DNA of 13,045 nt from Prevotellaceae bacterium UBA2718 (GTDB lineage: Bacteria; Bacteroidota; Bacteroidia; Bacteroidales; Bacteroidaceae): contig DEKQ01000065.1 of the NCBI GenBank assembly GCA_002353975.1, forward strand, positions 1,210-14,254, in the 5' to 3' direction. Positions 7,273 through 13,045 of this stretch are shown here, piece after piece. The position numbers and the translations under genes were made by a program. Positions within the stretch are counted from its first letter, which is position 1. Each line of letters opens with the position of its first letter. Under the pieces are notes generated by a model. It made no database searches and was not told the DNA's origin. It worked only from the letters and a program-made list of their open reading frames with translations.

Positions 7273-7382
7273 TTCTCACACCTCATTTATTTCGCTATCC
7301 GTCAGAATCCCAATTCAATCCCCTGTTGGTCAAATTGCGCCATTCTTAATCTGACTATGGCTACATATCTTGATTTATGGCA

Positions 7383-7390
7383 CAAATTTA
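7383..7390 (-). promoter_or_regulatory. Candidate -7 box for the ABC importer gene
   Basis: On the minus strand 7390-7383 reads TAAATTTG, an exact TAnnTTTG match. Transcription would start near 7378 and give a leader of about 105 bases before the ATG at 7270-7272. No TTTG is found at the expected distance upstream, and the region is AT-rich, so a chance match is possible. Confidence 0.35.
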
Positions 7391-7606
7391 TATAAAATTT
7401 CTGAGATTATAAGCCTGTTGAGATAAAAACTGAAACAAATTGCCGCAAAAAAGTTAGAAATCAAGGCTCACACACGCTTATTTCCTATCCTTCACGTGCT
7501 CTATTGCTGTATTTGGGCTTTGATTACTAACCCCATAAATTCGTAGGCTTATGAGAACATTTAGAGGATTTTTCGCCTTTTGTTCTTTCGTTTCAAGAAA
7601 TTGTGT

Positions 7607-7614
7607 TAACTTTG
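7607..7614 (+). promoter_or_regulatory. prmA -7 box abutting the start codon
   Basis: TAACTTTG is an exact match to the Bacteroidetes -7 consensus and ends four bases before the prmA ATG at 7619. If the last G is near -5, as in characterised promoters of this group, transcription starts on or within a base or two of the ATG, so the mRNA would be leaderless or nearly so. A TTTG occurs at 7579-7582, 24 bp upstream, farther than the usual spacing, so the -33 element is uncertain. Confidence 0.6.
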
Positions 7615-7618
7615 CAGC

Positions 7619-8515
7619 ATGACTTACTATTCTACATCATTCAATATAGAGTGCAGTAGCGCTGATTTGCTCCAGCCTGCACGTGAGTTGCTTGCCGATG
7701 CTCTGGGAGAGGTCGGATATGAGAGTTTTGAAGATACGCCAGATGGCATCGTGGGATATATACAGGAAGACTACTATGACGAGTCAACCGTAACGGGGGC
7801 TGCGCAGTCGCTGCCTATAGAGGGTGTGAAGGTGACATTCTCAACCTCTACCCTACCCGATACCAACTGGAACGCACTGTGGGAGGAAGAGGGCTTTGCC
7901 CCCATCACGGTGGCAGGGTTTACTCATCCCCAGCAACGTCTCCTCACCATCTATGACGCGCGTCATACTGATGCCGACACGCTTTCCACTCCGATAAACA
8001 TCGGCATAGCAGCCACCAATGCTTTCGGCACGGGCAACCATGAGACGACACGCCTCATCGCCAGCACGCTTCTGGAGCTGCCTATGGAGGGGAAACGTGT
8101 GCTTGACTGCGGTTGCGGCACAGGCATCCTCGCCATTATCACATTGCGCTGCGGAGCCAAGGAAGCTGTGGCATACGATATTGATGAGTGGAGCACACGC
8201 AATACGATGGAGAATGCGGAGCTGAACGGCGTGAAAGACAGAATAGAGGTGCTGTGCGGCGATGTGCATGTGCTCTCTCACATTGAGGGAATCTTTGATG
8301 TCGTGGTGGCAAATATCAACAGAAATGTGTTGCTTGGGGACTTGCCACACTATTGCGATGTGCTGTCGCGGAATGGCATCATCATCCTGAGCGGCTTCTA
8401 CGAGGAAGATGCCACCCTGCTGAAGCAGAAGGCAGAGGAGCTGGGCCTGCATGAGGTGTTCCCGCAGAGGACAGACGGGAATTGGTGCTGCCTGACCTTT
8501 AGCCGGCAGGCATAG
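7619..8515 (+). CDS. prmA: Ribosomal protein L11 methyltransferase
   Basis: PrmA is a cytoplasmic enzyme that uses S-adenosylmethionine to methylate amino groups of ribosomal protein L11. The 298-residue length fits the family. The N-terminal domain (about 1-110) has the WNALWEEEGFAPI stretch (84-96) typical of PrmA, where the substrate-recognition domain ends. The conserved AFGTGNHETTR (135-145) precedes the SAM-binding loop VLDCGCGTGILAI (161-173); Asp187 in AYDID is the expected ribose-binding acid; VVANINRNVL (229-238) is the catalytic-region motif of the family. The chain ends after a final strand (NWCCLTF, 288-294). It is the only plus-strand gene here and converges on hisC. The ATG at 7619 lies four bases after a promoter -7 box, which supports this start and suggests a leaderless message. 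L11 methylation is usually dispensable. Confidence 0.95.
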   Translation: MTYYSTSFNIECSSADLLQPARELLADALGEVGYESFEDTPDGIVGYIQEDYYDESTVTGAAQSLPIEGVKVTFSTSTLPDTNWNALWEEEGFAPITVAGFTHPQQRLLTIYDARHTDADTLSTPINIGIAATNAFGTGNHETTRLIASTLLELPMEGKRVLDCGCGTGILAIITLRCGAKEAVAYDIDEWSTRNTMENAELNGVKDRIEVLCGDVHVLSHIEGIFDVVVANINRNVLLGDLPHYCDVLSRNGIIILSGFYEEDATLLKQKAEELGLHEVFPQRTDGNWCCLTFSRQA

Positions 8516-8526
8516 AAACAAAAAAA

Positions 8527-8558
8527 AACGTCCCCTGCTATTCTCCGCAGGGGACGTT
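8527..8558 (-). terminator. Intrinsic terminator of hisC
   Basis: A perfect 12-bp stem (8527-8538 with 8547-8558, core CGTCCCCTGC) closes an 8-base loop. On the minus strand it is followed by a run of eight T (8528-8521 complement, partly shared with the stem base), so it terminates transcription coming from hisC, whose stop codon is 55 bp upstream. On the plus strand there is no T-run after the stem, so it is at best a weak stop for prmA, which ends 11 bp before it. Confidence 0.88.
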
Positions 8559-8612
8559 GGCTTGATATCATGAACAAACCTTGGTTTCTTGGCTTGACGT
8601 TATGAAGCTATC

Positions 8613-9659
8613 TTAAAGTGTACGGAGCGCCCTGAGGAGTTCGTTGTTTTCTTCGCGGGTTCCGATGGTGATGCGAAGACAATTCTGACACAGTGTAATG
8701 CGTGTACGATTGCGCACGATAATGCCTTTCTCCACAAGGTAATCATAGATTTTTTGTGCGTCTGTGACTTTGACAAGCACGAAATTGGCATCCGTAGGAT
8801 AGACCTTTTGACAAAGAGGCAGCTGCAGGAATGCGTCAATCATTCGCTCACGCTCCTGTATGAGCAGCTTCACCCAGTTCTGTACGGTATAGACATCGTT
8901 AAGTCGCTTCAAAGCCTGCTTCTGAGTCAGCTCGTTGACATTGTACGGATATTTCACCTTATTGAAGAGCGCTATGACATCTTCGCTGGCAAATGCCATG
9001 CCGAGACGTATCGCAGCACTACCCCACGCCTTGCTCAGCGTCTGGAGAATGATAGGCGTAGCAGTGATGTCAGATGGCGATGTGATGAGGGATGCGAAGG
9101 ATGACTGACTGGCAAAATCTATGTATGCTTCATCTATCACCACGATACCATCGAAGCCTTTAAGCACCTTCTCTATTTCACTGGGATTAAGACTATTACC
9201 CGTAGGGTTGTTAGGCGAGCAGAGCCATATTGCCTTGGTATTGGCATCGCACGCAGCGAGCAATGCGTCAGCATCGAGGCTGAAGTCATCACGGAGAGGT
9301 ACGGTGCGGTATTCCACATTGTTGATATCCGCACATACCTGATACATTCCGTAGGTAGGTGTTATGGCAACGACGTTATCCTTACCCGTCTCGCAGAAGC
9401 AACGGTAAACGAGGTCTATGGCTTCATCAGAACCATTACCCAGGAATATATTGCCGGCAGGAACGCCCTTTACCGTTGACAAGCGCTCTTTCAGCTCCAG
9501 CTGCAACGGGTCGGGGTAGCGGTTATAAGGGTCATTATATGGATTTTCGTTGGCATCCAGGAACACATGGGCAGCATGTCCGCTATATTCGTTGCGGGCA
9601 CTGCTGTAGGGTGCAAGGTTCCAGATGTTTGTACGTGTAAGTTGTTGAAGTGTACGCAT
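8613..9659 (-). CDS. hisC: Histidinol-phosphate aminotransferase
   Basis: HisC is a PLP-dependent cytoplasmic enzyme that transfers an amino group from glutamate to imidazole-acetol phosphate in histidine synthesis. The 348-residue protein is of normal length for class II HisC. Features seen: N-terminal NIWNLAPYSSARNEY (11-25); YPDP (48-51); GNGSDE (74-79), which contacts the cofactor phosphate; SPNNPTGN (148-155); DEAY (176-179) for the pyridine nitrogen; the PLP lysine Lys210 in TLSKAWGSAAIRLG; and CLRITIGT (327-334) with the substrate-carboxylate Arg329. I start at the ATG 9657-9659, since the open frame three codons further upstream begins with TTG and family proteins start at MRTLQ-like sequence. 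No other his genes are in the window. It lies 115 bp after pyrD with no strong promoter between (TTAATTTG at 9673-9666 is a one-mismatch box). A related aminotransferase specificity cannot be excluded. Confidence 0.9.
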   Translation of the reverse strand: MRTLQQLTRTNIWNLAPYSSARNEYSGHAAHVFLDANENPYNDPYNRYPDPLQLELKERLSTVKGVPAGNIFLGNGSDEAIDLVYRCFCETGKDNVVAITPTYGMYQVCADINNVEYRTVPLRDDFSLDADALLAACDANTKAIWLCSPNNPTGNSLNPSEIEKVLKGFDGIVVIDEAYIDFASQSSFASLITSPSDITATPIILQTLSKAWGSAAIRLGMAFASEDVIALFNKVKYPYNVNELTQKQALKRLNDVYTVQNWVKLLIQERERMIDAFLQLPLCQKVYPTDANFVLVKVTDAQKIYDYLVEKGIIVRNRTRITLCQNCLRITIGTREENNELLRALRTL

Positions 9660-9691
9660 GTATGTCAAATTAATGAATTAACGAAATAGGA

Positions 9692-9708
9692 CCGCGATGG
9701 GATCGCGG
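9692..9708. repeat. GC-rich palindrome in the pyrD-hisC spacer
   Basis: CCGCGAT and ATCGCGG form a perfect 7-bp stem around a GGG loop. On the minus strand, the direction of pyrD to hisC transcription, it is not followed by a T-run, so it is not a standard terminator. It could stabilise or partially end the pyrD message, or be a dispersed palindrome. Confidence 0.5.
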
Positions 9709-9726
9709 CGAACGAAAGAAGGTTAT

Positions 9727-9780
9727 TGCATTATGCACTATGAAGAAAGGAGGTTTTGCATCATGCATTTTGCATTATGA
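9727..9780. repeat. TGCATTATG-type short repeats
   Basis: Three near-identical units lie here: TGCATTATGCA at 9727-9737, TGCATCATGCA at 9757-9767 and TGCATTATGA at 9771-9780. The last unit overlaps the pyrD stop codon (9775-9777). The rest of the 115-bp spacer between pyrD and hisC holds a GC-rich palindrome and AT-rich sequence, with no gene. Confidence 0.6.
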
Positions 9781-10683
9781 AATCACCCCAATGATGTCTT
9801 TGATGTCAGCTATGTTGTGCGAATCTAACCACTGGTTGATGCCGTCACGCACCTTGATGGTGACAGCGGGGTCGAGGAAGTTTGCCGTGCCTATCTGTAT
9901 GGCAGAAGCTCCAACCATAAGAAATTCTATCGCATCCGTAGCTGAAGCGATACCTCCCAGCCCAATGACAGGAATCTGTACTGCCTTGCTCACCTGGTGT
10001 ACCATACGCAATGCCACAGGCTTGACGCAGGGGCCGGAAAGTCCTCCTGTGCCTATGCTGAGGAGGGAGCGACGTCGCTCTATATCTATCGCCATGCCCA
10101 TGAGGGTATTGATTAACGAAAGGCCATCAGCACCTTCAGCCTCAGCAGCACGCGCAATCTCGGTGATATCCGTCACATTGGGCGAGAGTTTTACGATGAG
10201 AGTCTTATGATATGCCTGTCGTACTGCTCTGACAACAGATGCAGCAGCCGCGGCGTTGGTACCAAAAGCCATTCCACCGTGCTTTACATTAGGACAAGAG
10301 ATATTCAGCTCTATTGCAGGGATATGCTCCAGTTCATCAATGCGTGCAGCACACTCAGCATAGTCTTCGGGAGAAGAACCACTGACATTGACCAGGATAT
10401 TCGTATCTATGTCCTTTATTGTGGGGTAGATGTGCGTGCAAAAGTAATCCACGCCCTTATTCTGCAGTCCCACACAGTTGAGCATTCCTCCTGCCGTCTC
10501 AGCCATGCGAGGATAGTCATTGCCCTCGCGGGGATGAAGTGTAGTTCCCTTTACGATTATCCCCCCAAGCTGGTCGAGAGGCACGAAGTCCTGAAATTCC
10601 ACTCCATACCCGAATGTGCCGGAGGCTGTCATTACGGGGTTCTTGAGGCGTAGCGCCCCTATGCTGGTTTCTAATTTTGCCAT
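9775..10683 (-). CDS. pyrD: Dihydroorotate dehydrogenase 1B, catalytic subunit
   Basis: PyrDB oxidises dihydroorotate to orotate in pyrimidine synthesis. It carries FMN and works in the cytoplasm with PyrK, which passes the electrons to NAD. The 302-residue protein starts at MAKLETSIGALRLKNPV; the ATG at 10681-10683 is chosen because family members begin here, although the frame stays open upstream inside pyrK to 10782. Features: TASGTFGYG (19-27); substrate-loop NCVGLQN (69-75); NVSGSSPEDY (99-108); the catalytic-base cysteine Cys130 in NISCPN (127-132), which marks class 1B rather than class 2; KLSPNVTDI (165-173); and FMN-phosphate motifs GGLSG (213-217), GGIAS (243-247) and GTANF (265-269). 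It overlaps the end of pyrK by 13 bp, so the two subunits are translationally coupled and probably made in equal amounts. Confidence 0.94.
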   Translation of the reverse strand: MAKLETSIGALRLKNPVMTASGTFGYGVEFQDFVPLDQLGGIIVKGTTLHPREGNDYPRMAETAGGMLNCVGLQNKGVDYFCTHIYPTIKDIDTNILVNVSGSSPEDYAECAARIDELEHIPAIELNISCPNVKHGGMAFGTNAAAAASVVRAVRQAYHKTLIVKLSPNVTDITEIARAAEAEGADGLSLINTLMGMAIDIERRRSLLSIGTGGLSGPCVKPVALRMVHQVSKAVQIPVIGLGGIASATDAIEFLMVGASAIQIGTANFLDPAVTIKVRDGINQWLDSHNIADIKDIIGVIS

Positions 10684-11459
10684 ATTCTCTTTGAATTGAT
10701 TACAGGTCCTTCTGTGCAGATGCAGATATTGCCCTTGTCCGTTGTCTTCTCTACGCAGCAGAGGCAGGCACCGAGTCCGCACGCCATTTTGTTTTCAAGG
10801 CTCACCTCGCAGGGTACTCCAGCCTTCTCAGCATAAGCCGCTACGGCCTTCATCATGGGTGCTGGTCCGCAAGTGGATATGAGGTCAAAGGTCTCTTTGC
10901 CGAGAATGCTGTGATTTGTCACGAAACCCTTTTCTCCCTTTGAGCCATCCTCTGTGGTGACGAACACGCGCCCCATCTCCTCAAAACGCGAGAGGAGGAG
11001 CAAATCACTCGCCGAGCGTGCCCCCAGGAGGAATGTGGGTTCGCCTCCCATCTCCTTGATGCGACGTCCGAAGAAGAGCAGCGGGGCCACTCCTACTCCA
11101 CCCCCTACGAGAAGGTGGCGGGTCAGACTTCCTGTCTGAGGGCTTTGCGTTGGCAACGTGAAGCCATTGCCCAAGGGATACATGACATTGAGCATAGCGC
11201 CCTCGGTGAGTTGTCCCAGATGACGCGTTCCGCTGCCCACCATGGCTACAAGCAGGTGCAGCTCGTTGTTCTCTCTGTCAACATCGTTTATCGATATGGG
11301 GCGCCGCAGGAAGGTGTCGGGGTCGCCATCCACGCGCACCTCTACGAACTGACCGGGCATCATATCTGGAAGCGGCTCGCTGTCAGTAAGGACTATCAAC
11401 ACGTATTTCGCGTTGATGTGGTGTACTGACTTTACGGTCAAATCTTTACAGTATTTCAT
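10671..11459 (-). CDS. pyrK: Dihydroorotate dehydrogenase 1B, electron transfer subunit
   Basis: PyrK carries FAD and a [2Fe-2S] cluster and transfers electrons from the FMN of PyrDB to NAD. The 262-residue length is normal. The FAD-binding motif RRPISIND is at 52-59, the NAD-binding GGGVGVAP loop at 119-126 and CGPAPMM at 197-203. The cluster ligands follow the family pattern C-x4-C-x2-C-x12-C: Cys227, Cys232, Cys235 and Cys248 (in CTEGPV). Cys234 and Cys246 are extra nearby cysteines. The gene ends inside the start of pyrD, with which it forms the heterotetrameric enzyme. It begins 65 bp after pepD; that spacer shows no promoter box, so transcription from the pepD promoter is likely. Confidence 0.94.
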   Translation of the reverse strand: MKYCKDLTVKSVHHINAKYVLIVLTDSEPLPDMMPGQFVEVRVDGDPDTFLRRPISINDVDRENNELHLLVAMVGSGTRHLGQLTEGAMLNVMYPLGNGFTLPTQSPQTGSLTRHLLVGGGVGVAPLLFFGRRIKEMGGEPTFLLGARSASDLLLLSRFEEMGRVFVTTEDGSKGEKGFVTNHSILGKETFDLISTCGPAPMMKAVAAYAEKAGVPCEVSLENKMACGLGACLCCVEKTTDKGNICICTEGPVINSKRIWQN

Positions 11460-11491
11460 CTTCTATTGGAATAGATTAACATATTTTATTT

Positions 11492-11506
11492 GCAAGCTCC
11501 GCTTGC
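11492..11506. repeat. Short palindrome between pepD and pyrK
   Basis: GCAAGC, a TCC loop and GCTTGC form a perfect 6-bp stem. No T-run follows on the minus strand, so it does not look like a terminator of pepD. A similar palindromic core (CGAGC-AA-GCTCG) occurs at 2932-2943 after the TraX gene. Possible small dispersed palindrome; function unknown. Confidence 0.4.
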
Positions 11507-11524
11507 CTCAATCTCCCTCCAGGC

Positions 11525-12976
11525 CTACAGGCTCTTTAGAATCTCCGTCACGAGCTGCCACACCTTCTCCACGCTCGGGATGTTCAGCCGCTCATCGGGA
11601 GAATGAACGCCCCGCATGGTAGGACCTATGGAGAGCATATCCAGATTAGGATAGCGCTTAGCGAACAGCCCGCACTCCAGGCCTGCGTGTATTCCTATGA
11701 CGGTAGGCTCTTTGCCGAACAGCTTGCGATAGCACTCTATGGCATGTTCGCGGAGCACGCTGTCAGGGTTCATCTTCCACGCGGGGTATCCATCGCTGTG
11801 GGTGATGCTGTCAGCCTTTGCCAGTTCGAATACGCTACGCACGGTATTGGTCATGTTCACCAGATTGCTCATCACGCTGGAGCGCTGCGAGCAGACAATG
11901 GTACAGCTGTCATTATCTGTCTGGACAGATGCCAGATTGTTCGACGTCTCCGTGAGATCGCCCAGCACTGTGTCCTGTACCTTACTATATACGCCTGCGG
12001 GCATTGCCTGCAGGGCAAGGATGATGCGTGATGCCAGCTCAGCAGGAATGACATCCTCGCTGTCGGCACTCTCCATGTGCCATTGTATCGAGGTCTCCGT
12101 AACATGGAACTCCTCCTCCACCTCTGAGCAGAACACGTTCCAATCCACTCGCGCCGTCTCCTTCTCGGCGAAGGGAACCGCGAAAACCACCTCACCCTCA
12201 CGAGGTATTGCGTTGTGCAGCTTTCCTGCATTAATCTGTGCTACGCGGATTGGCATCTTCTGCATCTCGTTATAGAGGAACCTTGACAGGAGCTTTATGG
12301 CATTGGCACGCTTGCGGTGTATGTCGTCACCTGAGTGTCCTCCCGTCAGCCCCTTTACGGAGATACGTAGGAAGCACAGGCTTCCTTCGGGTTTGACACG
12401 CTGAAACCGGAACGTGCCAGTAGTGGTCTTGCCACCTGCGCATGAGACATAGAACAGTCCTTCGTCCTCAGAATCAAGGTTAAGGAGCATACTGCCCCTT
12501 AGCATTCCGGCCTCAAGGTTGTTGGCTCCGGTGAGTCCCGTCTCCTCATCGCGTGTGAAGAGACATTCAACAGGACCGTGAGGGAGCTCTTTGCTGTCCA
12601 GGATAGCCAGTTCGATGGCACATCCTATTCCGTCATCAGCTCCAAGCGTAGTGCCCTTTGCCCTCATCCATTCGCCGTCGATATAGGTCTCTATGGGGTC
12701 ATGGAGGAAGTCCTTCTCGCATCCTGCCACCTTATCGCACACCATATCCATGTGGCTCTGCAATACGATGGTGGGAGAATCCTCGTGTCCCACCGTGGCG
12801 CCTTTGCGTATGAGGACGTTGCCAGCCTTGTCTATCACGGTCTCAAGCCCACGCGATTCTCCGAACTGTCGCAGATATTCTATCATGCGTTCTTCATGCT
12901 TTGATGGACGTGGAATGTGGTTTATTTCATCAAAGAATTGAAAGACAGACACGGGGCGTAAGTCTTTTTTATTCAT
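11525..12976 (-). CDS. pepD: Aminoacyl-histidine dipeptidase (M20C, PepD)
   Basis: PepD is a zinc metallodipeptidase of family M20 that cleaves Xaa-His dipeptides such as carnosine and a range of others in the cytoplasm. The 483-residue length is usual. The two-zinc site is intact: His75 and Asp77 in QSHMDM, bridging Asp114 in LGADDGIG, the catalytic Glu144 and metal-ligand Glu145 in TRDEETGLTG, Asp168 in NLDSED, and His458 in RGVHSPDE. The lid/dimer domain begins near residue 185 and includes KGLTGGHSGDDIH (208-220), whose histidine completes the active site across the dimer in the family. The ATG at 12974-12976 precedes a normal N-terminus. It is the first gene of the minus-strand series pepD-pyrK-pyrD-hisC. 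There is no obvious pathway link to pyrimidine synthesis. Confidence 0.95.
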   Translation of the reverse strand: MNKKDLRPVSVFQFFDEINHIPRPSKHEERMIEYLRQFGESRGLETVIDKAGNVLIRKGATVGHEDSPTIVLQSHMDMVCDKVAGCEKDFLHDPIETYIDGEWMRAKGTTLGADDGIGCAIELAILDSKELPHGPVECLFTRDEETGLTGANNLEAGMLRGSMLLNLDSEDEGLFYVSCAGGKTTTGTFRFQRVKPEGSLCFLRISVKGLTGGHSGDDIHRKRANAIKLLSRFLYNEMQKMPIRVAQINAGKLHNAIPREGEVVFAVPFAEKETARVDWNVFCSEVEEEFHVTETSIQWHMESADSEDVIPAELASRIILALQAMPAGVYSKVQDTVLGDLTETSNNLASVQTDNDSCTIVCSQRSSVMSNLVNMTNTVRSVFELAKADSITHSDGYPAWKMNPDSVLREHAIECYRKLFGKEPTVIGIHAGLECGLFAKRYPNLDMLSIGPTMRGVHSPDERLNIPSVEKVWQLVTEILKSL

Positions 12977-13028
12977 ATTTTACTTTTTTTATAACTGGTA
13001 ATTGAAATAATTATAGTAATTTTGTCGG

Positions 13029-13036
13029 CAAAATTA
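13029..13036 (-). promoter_or_regulatory. Candidate -7 box upstream of pepD
   Basis: On the minus strand 13036-13029 reads TAATTTTG, matching TAnnTTTG. Transcription would begin near 13024, about 48 bases before the pepD ATG. The -33 region would lie beyond the window end, so it cannot be checked here. Confidence 0.45.
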
Positions 13037-13045
13037 ATAAAAAAC

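Larger units (their letters stand above)
7273..7618. other. 346-bp AT-rich divergent spacer
   Basis: This spacer separates the divergently transcribed ABC importer gene and prmA. I found no credible ORF, tRNA or strong hairpin in it. It contains one candidate -7 box for each direction (separate entries). A stretch around 7430-7460 with CAAATTG and six A followed by GTTAG may be part of an additional importer promoter but does not match the consensus. Confidence 0.6.

Noticed and set aside
7853..8521. 222-codon minus-strand ORF overlapping prmA
   Set aside because: It is antisense to conserved PrmA motifs, Cys/His-rich by chance and without a start signal.
8527..8558. Terminator assigned to prmA
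   Set aside because: The T-run is present only on the minus strand, so it serves hisC; for prmA only the hairpin is present.
9740..10210. 156-codon plus-strand ORF preceded by AAAGGAGG, a Shine-Dalgarno-like string
   Set aside because: It runs antisense to conserved PyrD sequence; the purine run is part of the repeat-containing spacer, and genes here do not otherwise use such sites.
10684..10782. Upstream extension of pyrD (33 extra codons)
   Set aside because: It lies inside the pyrK iron-sulfur region in another frame; PyrD family proteins begin at the MAKLETSIG methionine.

Overview
The window looks like chromosomal DNA of a Bacteroidales bacterium, most likely Prevotella or a close relative. 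The evidence is the style of the proteins (FadL/OmpP1-like outer membrane protein, PrmA, HisC, PyrK/PyrD type 1B, M20C PepD), the absence of strong Shine-Dalgarno sites, several Bacteroidetes-type -7 boxes (TAnnTTTG), and AT-rich intergenic spacers with small repeats. The genus is an inference; no 16S or marker search was possible. Eight protein genes are supported, seven on the minus strand and one (prmA) on the plus strand. No rRNA, tRNA, CRISPR array, transposase or phage gene was seen.

Layout from left to right. (1) 30-2673, minus: a probable two-gene unit made of an exported, extremely Trp/Tyr/Gly-rich low-complexity protein followed 37 bp later by a FadL/OmpP1-like outer membrane beta-barrel. 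(2) 2674-2990: a spacer with a promoter and an 81-bp inverted-repeat element built from 9-bp units. (3) 2991-7272, minus: a 1169-residue single-chain amino-acid ABC importer followed 46 bp later by a TraX-family membrane protein. (4) 7273-7618: a 346-bp AT-rich spacer shared by the two divergent transcripts. (5) 7619-8515, plus: prmA, whose promoter box abuts its start codon. (6) 8513-8615: the convergent junction with an intrinsic terminator oriented for hisC. (7) 8613-12976, minus: pepD, pyrK, pyrD and hisC in one direction; pyrK and pyrD overlap and form the NAD-dependent dihydroorotate dehydrogenase of pyrimidine synthesis.

The most unusual object is the ABC importer at 3763-7272. One polypeptide carries, in order, a permease, an extra membrane anchor, a periplasmic region with two substrate-binding modules, a second membrane anchor, a complete ATPase and an unassigned C-terminal domain of about 115 residues that resembles a degenerate GHKL/anti-sigma-type ATPase fold. 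The periplasmic part is a 249-residue tandem repeat in which each unit is out of phase with an ordinary family 3 binding protein: the second lobe and C-terminal helix come first and the N-terminal lobe comes last. This means either two tandem circularly permuted binding proteins or one normal domain nested inside a split one. It is the best candidate here for something not well described.

The other genes are ordinary housekeeping (PrmA, HisC, PyrK, PyrD, PepD) or cell-envelope functions typical of the group.
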